Source: Pleurodeles waltl
Lineage: Eukaryota > Chordata > Amphibia > Caudata > Salamandridae
NCBI RefSeq assembly: GCF_031143425.1
Contig: NC_090450.1
Span: 168,013,486-168,077,485, forward strand
DNA: 64,000 bases
Direction: 5' to 3'
Shown here: positions 10,185 to 20,300 of the stretch, one piece after another
Layout of the letters: each line of letters starts with the position of its first letter
How positions within the stretch are numbered: position 1 is the stretch's first letter
The notes under the pieces: generated by a model
The model's database searches: none
Seen by the model: only the letters and a program-made list of their open reading frames with translations
What the model was told of the DNA's origin: nothing
Translations under genes and position numbers: made by a program

Positions 10185-11690
10185 ATGTCTCTGACTGGGT
10201 CTCAGACAGGGGACTTTGACCTAGTTCAGTTGGATACATACACGGTCAAACAACTAAGAGGATTCTGCAGGGCATTAAGGGTACCCACCCAAGGGGCCTC
10301 CAGAAAGGAGGACTTTCAAGTGGCGCTGAGGGCCTGGGCAGAAGCCCATTTAGAGGATGATGAGGAAGGGGAGCCAGAAAATGGCCCCTCAGAAGGATTT
10401 TCGCTATCTATGGATGGTGTTACCACTGCAATTGTGCACCCTTCCAGACCAGGGAGCAGTGTCTCCATGCAAAGCCTGACCGCAGAGGAAAGGAGAGAGT
10501 AAAGGGAGTTCCAATTGCAAATGGCAAAACTGAAAATTGAGGCGCAACAGGAGGAGAGGAGGGCAGAAAGAGAAGCCAAACAAGCTGAGGCTGAAAGAGC
10601 AGCCAAACAGATTGAAGCTGAAAGGACAGCCAAACAGATTCAAGCAGAAGCTGAAAGGGCAGCCAAACAAGCAGAAGCTGAAAGAGCAGCCAAACAAGTG
10701 GAAGCTGAAAGAGCTTTGGCTGAAAAGAAACTATTGTTGGCTCATGAACTGAGTCTCAAGGAGCTGGAGATCAAGGCAAGACAGTCTGAATCCAGCAATA
10801 ATGGTGGCAGCATACAGACAGGACCTGCTGGAGAAAAGAAGGTTCGTATACCCAAAAATGTGGTGCCCAGTTTTGTGGTGGGAGATGACATAGATAAATG
10901 GTTAGCTGCTTATGAAGTTGCACTAAGGGCTCATGAGGTTCCTGAAGGGCAATGGGGGGTAGCTATGTGGGGTTATTTGCCGCCATTGGGGAGGGAAACA
11001 CTTCTCACATTGGATCCACCGGATCAAAACACATACCCACTCCAGAAAGCCACTTTACTTGCCAAGTTTGGGCTGACCCCTGAGGGATACCATCAGAGGT
11101 TCAGGGACAGCACCAAACAAACCACACAAACATGGGTAGATTTCTTTGATTTCTCTAGTAAGGCACTGAATGGATGGGTGCGGGGCAACAAAGTAGCAGA
11201 TTATAAAGGTTTATATGACTTGATCCTGAGAGAGCATATGCTTAATGTTACTTATACAGATTTGCGCCAGCACCTAGTGGATAGTAAGCTGACTGATCCC
11301 AGGAAGCTTGCTGAGGAGGCGGACCTCTGGGTTAGCACCAGAGTGTCCAAAAAGGTACCTGGGGGGGACTCCCACAAAGGTGGTCAGGGTTCCCAACAGA
11401 AGAAAGAGGGGGGAGATAAACTTACAGATAAGGAACTCTCTAAAGGCCCCCAAAAGAATTCCCAGGGAGGGGGTGGCAACCCTTCCTTTTCCAAATTTGG
11501 GAAAAAGCCAGGGACATTTGACAAGTCAGGAAAATCTAGCCCCAAATGCATTGAGTGTTACCAATATGGTCACTACAAAGGCGATCCACAGTGCCCCAAG
11601 AGGGCACCGTCCACTACCGGACAGGCACCTGGGTTGACTAGTGTAGCACTCGGGGGGAGATGGTCCCAACTAGCTTTGGGGAGCAGGTAG
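10185..11690 (+). pseudogene. gag: gag (capsid/nucleocapsid) with one in-frame stop
   Basis: Gag builds the retrotransposon particle and packages its RNA. The frame starts at ATG 10185, 161 bases after the LTR, and runs to TAG 11690, broken by TAA at 10500-10502. The reading frame is the same on both sides, so this is one gene with a point nonsense. The N-terminus (residues about 12-60) resembles a small SAP-like helical domain. Next comes a long charged helix of AERAAKQ-type repeats (10564-10722). The capsid region (about 10840-11345) contains a SCAN-like segment (GYHQRFRDST through DLRQHLVDSKLTDPRKLAEE), as known for Gmr1-like gags. A zinc knuckle at 11547-11594 has spacing CX2CX4HX6C, two residues longer than the usual CX4HX4C tail. 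The gene overlaps the protease frame by about 49 bases. Confidence 0.88.
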
Positions 11691-11930
11691 AGATTTCCCT
11701 AGTGTCCCTGGGAGAAGGAGAAATGGTGCCCAAGGCCCACATGCCCAGAAATACTTCCAAGTACCGGCAGTGGGTCACCATTGATGGGCAGAGGGTGGAG
11801 GCTCTGCGTGACACAGGAGCCAGTATGACTACTATCAAGAGTCAGCTGGTGTCAGCAGAGCAGATAGTACCTAATACATTCCACTAGGTCAGAGTCGCTG
11901 ACAATCGCGAGAGTCACCTACCGGTGGCTC
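11642..11930 (+). pseudogene. pro: Aspartic protease segment, broken
   Basis: The retroviral-type protease matures gag and pol. The frame opens at 11642, in the -1 frame relative to gag and overlapping its end, and contains the catalytic DTGA motif in EALRDTGASMTTIK. It is cut by TAG at 11885-11887, after which the same frame continues with VRVADNRESHLPVALVPFEW until a run of ten G residues (about 11946-11955), where the frame is lost. Overlap with gag in the -1 frame suggests programmed frameshifting; a G-run at 11652-11657 lies in the overlap but is not a textbook slippery heptamer. Confidence 0.75.
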
Positions 11931-11939
11931 TGGTTCCCT

Positions 11940-13679
11940 TTGAGTGGGGGGGGGGTCTCTGGTACTCTGAAAGTAGCTGTGAGTCCTTCCATGCCTGTAG
12001 ATTGTCTGTTAGGCAATGACCTTGAGCACACTGCTTGGAAAGAAGTGGAGCTCAGGTCTCACCTGGAGATGTTAGGGTTACCTGAGTGGGTCTGCATGAC
12101 CACACGGTCCATGGCTGACCGAGAGGGAAGTCAAGGGCATCTGGAGCCTGGAACGATGGCCCAGAGAGCTGCCAGGAGGAGGGACCAGGGGTGCGGGAAA
12201 CCGGCCCCAGCTGTTCCCACAGTGGCTGACGGGGCTCCTGAGGAGGAGGCTTCCGAGCCAACTGGGGAAGACATTGCCGCCCTAGGTGACTTACCTGAGC
12301 TTGCTGGCTGGCAAGTTGAGGGTGGACCCACCAGGGAGGAATTCTGCAAGGCGCAGAAAGAATGTCCCACTCTAGAAGGTTTGAGGAAACAAGCCTCAAA
12401 CCAGGCAGCCGGCGACGCCTCTGGCGATCACCACCTATATTGGGAGAATGATCTCCTCTACAGTGAGCCTAAGGTTCCGGGCTTTGGGGCAGCACGTATG
12501 CTGGTGGTCCCCCAATGTTACCGAACCTTCCTACTGGGTCTGGCTCACGACATTCCCCTGGCAGGACATTTGGGGCAGGGCAAGACCTTTAACAGGCTTG
12601 TCACCCACTTTTATTGGCCCAAAATGAGGACACACTCAGACAAGTTCTGCAGATCCTGTCCTACCTGCCAGGCCAGTGGTAAAGCAGGAAAAAGGGTTAA
12701 AACCCCCCTGATTCCACTTCCTGTCGTTGGCACCCCCTTTGAAAAGGTGGGCATCGACATTGTTGGTCCCTTGGACCCCAAAACTGCCTTAGGCAACAGG
12801 TTCATCCTGGTTTTGGTGGACCATGCCACCCGTTACCCAGAGGCAATCCCTCTGAGGACAGTAACTGCACCGGTGGTGGCCAGAACCCTGATGGGGATAT
12901 TTACCCGTGTGGGATTCCCCAAGGAAATAGTGTCTGACAGAAGCACTAACTTCATGTCTGCATACATAAAGTCTCTGTGGGATGCGTGTGGTGTAACTTA
13001 CAAGTTCACCACACTCTATCACCCCCAGTCGAATGGTCTTGTGGAGAGATTCAACAAGACCCTGAAAGGCATGATTGGTGGCCTCCCTGAGGCCATGAGG
13101 CGTAAGTGGGACGTCCTCTTACCATGCCTTCTCTTTGCTTACAGAGAGGTCCCCCAGAGAGGGGTAGGGTTCAGTCCCTTTGAACTTCTCTATGGGTACC
13201 CTGTCAGGGGACCCTTAAGCATTGTCCAGGAGGGATTGGAGAAAGCTCCAAAGACACCCCCTCAGGATGTGGTCAGCTATATGTTGGCCCTCCGCAACCA
13301 GATGACCCGCTTCTGGAAAGAAGCCCAAGATAACCTTAAGGCCAGTCAAGAGGTGATGAAACAATGGTATGACCAGAAGGCCACCCTGGTAGAGTTTCAA
13401 CCTGGAGACAAAGTGTGGGTAATGGAGCCAGTAGAGCCCAGAGCTCTCCAGGACCGCTGGTCTGGCCCATTTGAAATAAAGGAGCGGAAAGGGGAGGCCA
13501 CTTACCTAGTGGACCTCAAAACCCCTAGGAATCCCCTAAGGGTGCTCCATGTGAACCGACTAAAAGCTCATTTTGAGAGGTCGGAGATCAACATGCTTCT
13601 GGTCACAGATGAAGGAACGGAAGAGGAGAGTGAACCTCTCCCAACCTCCTCTCTGCCCAAGAAGGTGATGGGTCAGTAA
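11940..13679 (+). CDS. pol: Integrase (pol, IN part, upstream of RT)
   Basis: Inserts the cDNA into the genome. A 579-codon open frame whose first codons come right after the G-run frameshift; the 11940 start is a reading-frame limit, not a real start codon. Residues 1-40 finish the protease region. The zinc-binding HHCC module has H203, H210, C240 and C243. The catalytic triad is D273 (GIDIVGP), D333 (VSDRSTNF) and E369 (NGLVERFNK), with 35 residues between the last two. A GPF motif at 509-511 marks the GPY/F C-terminal module. The frame ends at TAA 13677-13679; the RT frame continues in register -1, and the switch probably lies near 13650-13665, compensating the G-run shift. The integrase domain itself is intact. 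Encoding integrase before RT identifies the Gmr1 lineage. Confidence 0.92.
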   Translation: MSGGGVSGTLKVAVSPSMPVDCLLGNDLEHTAWKEVELRSHLEMLGLPEWVCMTTRSMADREGSQGHLEPGTMAQRAARRRDQGCGKPAPAVPTVADGAPEEEASEPTGEDIAALGDLPELAGWQVEGGPTREEFCKAQKECPTLEGLRKQASNQAAGDASGDHHLYWENDLLYSEPKVPGFGAARMLVVPQCYRTFLLGLAHDIPLAGHLGQGKTFNRLVTHFYWPKMRTHSDKFCRSCPTCQASGKAGKRVKTPLIPLPVVGTPFEKVGIDIVGPLDPKTALGNRFILVLVDHATRYPEAIPLRTVTAPVVARTLMGIFTRVGFPKEIVSDRSTNFMSAYIKSLWDACGVTYKFTTLYHPQSNGLVERFNKTLKGMIGGLPEAMRRKWDVLLPCLLFAYREVPQRGVGFSPFELLYGYPVRGPLSIVQEGLEKAPKTPPQDVVSYMLALRNQMTRFWKEAQDNLKASQEVMKQWYDQKATLVEFQPGDKVWVMEPVEPRALQDRWSGPFEIKERKGEATYLVDLKTPRNPLRVLHVNRLKAHFERSEINMLLVTDEGTEEESEPLPTSSLPKKVMGQ

Positions 13680-13690
13680 GCGGGGTCATT

Positions 13691-15130
13691 TTGTCTGACT
13701 CCCTGACTCTAAATCAGAAAGGAGACTGTTATGAGCTGTTGGAGCAGTTCTCCCCCCTGTTCTCCCTTACTCCTGGGCTGACCCACCTCTGTGTTCATGA
13801 TATTGACACCGGTGACAGTCTCCCTGTGAAAAACAAAATTTACAGGTTGTCGGATAAGGTGAAGGCCAGCCTCAAGGAGGAGGTCTCCAAGATGTTGACT
13901 CTAGGGGTCATTGAGAAATCCAGTAGTCCCTGGGCCAGCCCAGTGGTATTGGTCCCTAAGGCTACTGCCCCAGGTGCGAAGCCAGAACTCCGGTTCTGTG
14001 TGGACTACCGGGGTCTCAACTCAGTCACACGGACTGATGCTCACCCCATCCCCCGAGCTGATGAGCTCGTGGACAGGCTAGGCGCTGCCAAGTTCCTGAG
14101 TACGTTTGATCTTACTTCAGGGTACTGGCAGATCGGCCTAACTGAGGGGGCCAAGGAAAGATCCGCATTTTCAACCCCGGATGGCCATTACCAGTTCCGG
14201 GTGATGCCGTTTGGGTTGAAAAATGCCCCCGCTACCTTCCAACAGTTGGTTAACGGGGTCCTAGCTGGCAAGGATGCCTTCTGTGCAGCCTACCTGGATG
14301 ACATAGCTGTCTACAGTTCCAGCTGGGAGGAACACCTGCTTCACCTCAAGGAGGTGCTTCAGGCCCTGCAACAGGCAGGCCTGACCATCAAGGCCAGTAA
14401 GTGCCAGATTGGGCAGGGTTCCGTGGTGTACTTAGGACACCTAGTGGGTGGTGGCAAGGTGCAGCCACTCCAGGCCAAGATTGAAACTATCAAGGCCTGG
14501 CAACCACCCCGAACACAGACGGAGGTGAGAGCCTTTCTAGGCCTCAGAGGATACTACCGCCGATTTGTCAAGGGCTATGGTACCATTGTAACACCCTTGA
14601 CAGAACTCACTTCCAAGAAGCAACCTAGGTTGGTGAATTGGACAGAGGCTTGTCAGAAAGCCTTTGACGCACTGAAGGAAGCCATGTGCACGGCCCCCAT
14701 ATTCATGGCCCCTGACTACTCCCAGGAATTTATCGTGCAGACAGACGCTTCAGAGCATGGCATAGGGGCAGTCCTAGCACAGCTGAATGAGGAGGGCAGA
14801 GATCAACCGGTAGTCTTTATTAGCAGAAGGCTATTACCACGGGAACAGAGGTGGAGTGCTATTGAACGAGAAGCTTTTGCTGTGGTCTGGGCACTGAAGA
14901 AGCTAAGACCCTACCTGTTTGGGACTCACTTCCGGGTTCAGACAGACCACAGGCCCCTCAGATGGCTCATGCAGATGAGGGGTGAGAATCCAAAACTCTT
15001 GAGGTGGTCCATTTCCCTACAGGGGATGGACTTTACGGTGGAACATCGCCCAGGGGTTGACCACGCCAATGCTGATGGTCTCTCCAGGTACTTCCGCCTT
15101 AGCGATGAGAGCTCCCAGGAGGTCGGGTAG
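13691..15130 (+). CDS. pol: Reverse transcriptase and RNase H (pol, RT-RH part)
   Basis: Copies the element RNA into DNA and removes the RNA strand. 479 open codons; the listed start is where the open frame is convenient, since the protein is really part of a longer pol. RT motifs are intact: FCVDYRGLN (102-110), D140 in STFDLTSGYWQIGL, VMPFGLKNAP (171-180) and YLDD at 201-204. RNase H residues are D352 (TDAS), E394, D419 (TDHRPL) and D462 (ADGLSR). The frame ends at TAG 15130, 30 bases before the 3' LTR. No stops interrupt RT or RNase H. There is no integrase after RNase H, as in ordinary gypsy elements, because it lies upstream. Confidence 0.95.
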   Translation: MSDSLTLNQKGDCYELLEQFSPLFSLTPGLTHLCVHDIDTGDSLPVKNKIYRLSDKVKASLKEEVSKMLTLGVIEKSSSPWASPVVLVPKATAPGAKPELRFCVDYRGLNSVTRTDAHPIPRADELVDRLGAAKFLSTFDLTSGYWQIGLTEGAKERSAFSTPDGHYQFRVMPFGLKNAPATFQQLVNGVLAGKDAFCAAYLDDIAVYSSSWEEHLLHLKEVLQALQQAGLTIKASKCQIGQGSVVYLGHLVGGGKVQPLQAKIETIKAWQPPRTQTEVRAFLGLRGYYRRFVKGYGTIVTPLTELTSKKQPRLVNWTEACQKAFDALKEAMCTAPIFMAPDYSQEFIVQTDASEHGIGAVLAQLNEEGRDQPVVFISRRLLPREQRWSAIEREAFAVVWALKKLRPYLFGTHFRVQTDHRPLRWLMQMRGENPKLLRWSISLQGMDFTVEHRPGVDHANADGLSRYFRLSDESSQEVG

Positions 15131-15145
15131 CTCTCCCCACTTTCA

Positions 15146-15160
15146 GCTGGGGGGGACACA
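15146..15160 (+). promoter_or_regulatory. Polypurine tract
   Basis: A G-rich run (seven G from 15149 to 15155, then ACACA) immediately before the 3' LTR. It is the expected plus-strand primer for cDNA synthesis. Confidence 0.7.
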
Positions 15161-17330
15161 TGTTAGACCTGACAGCCTTAGGGTAGTCACCCCTAACTTT
15201 TTGCCTGCCTCCCTCCATTTTTTTGGACACTGTTATTGCTGGTTTATAGACTCTGCGCACTTTACCACTGCTAACCACTGCTAAAGTGCATATGCTCTCT
15301 CCCTTAAAACATGGTAACCTGGAATCATACCTGATTGGACTATTAATTTACTTATAAGTCCCTAGTAAGGTGCACTTTATGTGCATAGGGCTGGTAAATT
15401 AAATGCTACTAGTGGGCCTGCAGCACTGGTTGTGCCACCCACTTAAGTAGCCCCTTTTTCCTTGTCTCAGGCCTGCCATTGCAAGGCCTGTGTGTGCAGT
15501 TTCACTGCCACCTCGACTTGGCATTTAAAAGTACTTGCCAAGCCTAGAACTCCCCTTTTTCTACATATAAGTCACCCTTAAGGTGTGCCCTGGGTAACCC
15601 CTAGGGCAGGGTGCTGTGTAGGTAAAAGGCAGGACATGTACCTGTGTAGTTATATGTCCTGGTAGTGTAAAACTCCTAAATTCGTTTTCACACTACTGAG
15701 AGGCCTGCTCCCTTCATAGGCTAACATTAGGGCTGCCCTCATACACTGTTGAAGTGGCAGCTGCTGATCTGAAAGGAGCAGGGAGGTCATATTTAGTATG
15801 GCCAGAATGGTAATACAAAGTCCTACTGACTGGTGAAGTCGGATTTAATATTACTATTCTAGAAATGCCACTTTTAGAAAGTGAGCATTTCTTTGCACTT
15901 AAATCCTTATGTGCCTTACAATCCACGTCTGGCTGGGCTTGGTTGACAGCTCCTTGTGCATTCACTCAGACACACCCCAAACACAGGGTACTCAGCCTCA
16001 CTTGCATACATCTGCATTTTGAATGGGTCTTCCTGGGCTGGGAGGGTGGAGGGCCTGCTCTCACACAAAGGACTGCCACACCCCCTACTGGGACCCTGGC
16101 AGACAGGAGTAAACTGAAAGGGGACTTGGTGCACTTCTTAGCCACTCTTTGAAGTATCCCCCACTTCAAAGGCACATTTGGGTATAAAACAGGGCCTCTG
16201 CCCTACCTCATCAGACACTTGCTGGAGAAGAACCCTGAACCAGAAACTACATCCTGCCAAGAAGAACTGCCTGGCTGCTCAAAGGACTCACCTGTCTGCT
16301 TTCTACAAAGGACTGCTGCCTTGCTGTTGCCCTGCTGCCTTGCTGAACTCTTGTCTGGCTGTGAAAGTGCTCTCCAAGGGCTTGGATAGAGCTTGCCTCC
16401 TGTTCCCTGAAGTCTCAGGACCAAAAAGACTTCTCTCTTTTACTTGGACGCTCCGTGCGCCGAAAATTTCGACGCACAGCTTGTTTCGCGTCGAGAAAAA
16501 CGCCGCACACCGACGCTGATCGACGCGACGCTCTTGGGACGATCGAAGATCCGACGCACGGCCTCGCAAGGACAACGCCGCCCGACCTCTAGAGGAGAAA
16601 TCGACGCGACGCCTGCCGTGAGATCGTAATTTCAACGCGCAGCCCCGCAGATCGAAGTCTAGAGGAGAAATCGACGCGACGCCTGCCTTGAGTTCGTAAA
16701 TTCGACGCGCAGCCCCGCAGATCGACGCACAGCCGGAGAACAAGCAGGAGAATCCACGCACAGACCCGGGACATCTGGTAATCCCCGCGATCCACGGAAA
16801 GAGACTGTCCACGCGCCGGAAAACGACGCCCGACTTCCCTGCGTGGAAAATAACGACGCAAGTCCGTGTGTGCTGGGGAGAAATCGACGCACACACCCTT
16901 TTTCCACGCACCTCTTCTCTTGTGGCCCTCCGAGGAGATTTTTCCACTCCTAACCAGGTACTTGTGCTTGAAAGAGACTTTTGTTACATTCTAAAGACTT
17001 AAGACACTTTATATCACTTCCCTGTGATATTTCTACAATTTTCCATTGCAACTTTATTCTTTTTGACCTACAATTATCCTGATAAATATTATATATTTTT
17101 CTAAACACTGTGTGGTGTATTTTTGTGGTGCTATATGGTGGTATTGTATGATTTATTACACAAATACTTTACACATTGCCTTCTAAGTTAAGCCTGACTG
17201 CTCGTGCCAAGCTACCAGAGGGTGGGCACAGGATAATCTTGGATAGTGTGTGACTTACCCTGACTAGAGTGAGGGCTTTTGCTTGGACAGAGGGTAACCT
17301 GACTGCCAACCAGAAACCCCATTTCTAACA
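15161..17330 (+). repeat. 3' LTR
   Basis: 2,170 bp, collinear with the 5' LTR without gaps and about 99% identical by eye. TATA box at 16183-16189; CpG/GACGC block at about 16444-16921; 70-bp tandem pair at about 16588-16727. Ends CTAACA, followed by the CATAG target duplication. Confidence 0.95.
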
Positions 17331-17335
17331 CATAG
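17331..17335. repeat. Target-site duplication, right (CATAG)
   Basis: Matches 7850-7854. Host sequence therefore resumes at 17336. Confidence 0.9.
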
Positions 17336-20300
17336 TATCTAAAAAGGTGGCACAATAGAACGCAAAACAACTTAGTAGTGGCTTGTTTCCCCAAATACAA
17401 TATTATGCTTAATTGGTAAAAATTTGCTAACATTTCTTTTGCAGTTCTTTCACTTTAAACAAAAAAACTTCAGTCGCAGATAATTTTACTCAAAACTGTA
17501 CATGAAATGTCCAACTGACAATATGAATTATCAAATTTCAGGCATTCTGCACACTTTAAAAACATGAATAAATTACACTGCAGTCTGAATGAGGTCTTAT
17601 CTTTCAAAAACGTGTCGTGTAAAAAAAAAGCATAAGCTAAAAAAGCAAATAGTAGCTGATTTAATTCAAGGCAATCGCAGTGAAATGTGGCTCTTGGGAT
17701 GAAAGTGTGACCTCAATTGTACAATAAAGCACTTGGCGTCTAGCCTAGAGCACTCTTAACACAGTCTCTGTAGGTTGTACATCCCTTGGGCAACGGATAA
17801 CTGCATTTGCCTTCAAAACAATTCACGTTTATACTTGATCAGATATACAGTAGTTTCCTTACATATGGGAAGCATTACAAAAAAATGTGGACAACATGAT
17901 TCCCATCAATACACAACTAGAAAACATTTGTTGTCCTTTAAACACGAATAGATAGGAAATGCAATTATCCACAAATCCCATGTGTCTTTGTCAAACATGC
18001 CATCCCATCCTGGCAAGTATAAAGTGAATTACGTAGCTTAACTAGAACTCATTTGTGACTTCATAGTTGAGAATACGAAAGTATGTTTGTTTGTAATCAT
18101 GCTTCAGTGGTATCTGCAGACACCTATTAAGAATATTTTCCTCAGGACATTTTGGCGCAATAATAATTGCGGGTCTCACAATGAGCTATTTTGTAACATT
18201 TGATTGCTAGCTGAACTTGAAGATTCATGATCAGGTTTAAATCTACACAGCCTTTAGGGTGAAATAGTGACGTGTAAGATTTTGTTCATGAACTTGCACA
18301 ACAAATCATGGAAATTAAGCGCTATTAGGTGACACTTTATGATATATTATTGCTTGCATTTTGCATGGAAACTGAATGCGAGAACATAGCTCGGGTTCCA
18401 AAGCCACTCGAAATTCTGAAATGAGGCTCGTTTGAGGAGAAAATGTCTTTTAGCTATGTTGTTTATATTTTGCTGCAAGATTATAGTGCTCGAACCAGTC
18501 TTCAGCGGCAGAAAAGCATGCACATTTCCTGTTATCTTATCGATGTAAAAATATTTTAGCTGTTTCTAGCTGAAAATCAAAAAATCCTATACACCCTGAT
18601 CGTATTCCTTGAGACTTATAATGTCAACAGTATAGTTTCAATGAAAAGTTTAAAATAGCTATGTTACAGTGTAAGAAGGAAGTATGTATGTTTGTGTGTT
18701 GGGTGGCAGGTAAATTAAGGACACATTTCTTTTCTTGGGCTAACTACATGGTACCAAAAGTAAGTTTTTCATCGTATGAGTTTACATCAGTGAATTCACC
18801 AGTTGCAAAACTATATAACTTTGGTCTTTTTGTAGAGTTTGAAGGATAGGTTATTCGATCAAAATGTGGCACATATCTTGCCCGCCATACTAAAAGTGCA
18901 CTTGTGATATGGAGCATGGGACAAACACTACGTTTATGTTGCAGTATCCCATCCATCTAAATAAGGATTTAAGTATCCATTGCTGAATTCTCCGAGTTAT
19001 AGAGAGGCGAGATACATTTTACCAGGCCCTACTAAATTTGTGATTACATATACACAATTCCAGTACCAAGACAATGACAATATAGCATCTCTCAAAGTAG
19101 TGCCATGTTGCACCATGTCAGGGTCTCTCAAATGTATGCCATGCTGTTTTCATCACTTCTTCACATCAGTATTCACCGCACTAAAAAATAATTTGTTGCT
19201 GTTTTGCAAATTTCATCATCATCAGAAGTGTCACCGATGAAATCAATTCAAATGCCCACCAACCTGCCAGGGCCAAAAATCAATAAAATTGCAAATATAG
19301 GCAACTGCTGATATATAGCACTTAGCACCATCATGAACTTAAAAGAATGAACGGGTGAATACAATTATGTAATGCGTCGCACTGGACTGCCAGTAAGTTA
19401 CATTAAATGCTCAGTCAAGGAGAGAATCGTTTACAACTGTTGCCCTTTTAGCTGTGTGGAGGGAGTGTCAGTGCATTGAAAATGTGTGCTGTTTCAAGGG
19501 AAAATCAGAAGGGTCCTTTTGATAATAGCTTTGAGATAAGACTGTTAGCACCACTTGATCTGCCGACTGCAGATTTCTTTCACAGAGAGATATGGAGACA
19601 TATCGTTCTAGACAGAGTGAGCTTGGGTTCATTTGGTGAAGAAGAGGTTTGAAAAGTCGGACTTGCTGTCTTGCCTTGCACGTGGGCTGTCACCTGAAGG
19701 ATCAATCACAATCAATCTTAAATGCTTAAAGGAACATATAATCCTCTGGTTGTGGGCAAGCTGAGTTTGTGTCTGAGTACATTTCAGGATTTTTCAGTGG
19801 CAGAAAGTCAGCTGCTTCCTTTTTGCATCACTGAGATTCCTTTCATGCAAGCTCAGCATCTCTTTGTGTAATAGGTCAGAGACGTTCAGTGGCCGTAAAG
19901 GTGAGGGGTGCTGGTTTACGATTCCCAGCTCCTCTAAATTATGACAGTTATCTAAATTGGTACAAATGTCATCCCATGAACACATCCAAACCAGAGATAC
20001 AATGCAGGGCCTGGACTAACACCTGATCTTGCAATCAACCCTTACTGTGCAATGCCTAAGGCCATGTGCAGTAGGTTATGTACAAATTGTGGCTTTTCTC
20101 CATGCACAACTGGGGTTGGTCAGAAGGCCTAGTCAGAAGCTCCCTCTTCTCAAAATGGCGCTCGCCTACAACGCTGTACCGCACATCATGGGTTTGATCC
20201 CATAACTTGTTAAATCGACTGATCGCATTAGTTCAAGAATGGAAGGTCTACCGTGGATATACTTTTGCCTTGAAAAAGCCCCAGGTGAACTAACCAAAAA

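Larger units (their letters stand above)
7855..17330 (+). mobile_element. Complete Gmr1-like (Ty3/gypsy) LTR retrotransposon
   Basis: A 9,476-bp element with two 2,170-bp LTRs, each beginning TGTTAG and ending CTAACA, and a 5-bp target duplication CATAG at 7850-7854 and 17331-17335. The internal region (10025-15160) encodes gag, an aspartic protease, integrase, then reverse transcriptase and RNase H. Integrase upstream of RT is the copia-like order that defines the Gmr1 lineage within Ty3/gypsy. The LTRs differ at about 24 positions by eye with no length difference (about 1.1%), so the insertion is fairly young. Reading frames are damaged by two nonsense codons and two pol frameshifts, so this copy is probably not autonomous. 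Confidence 0.95.
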
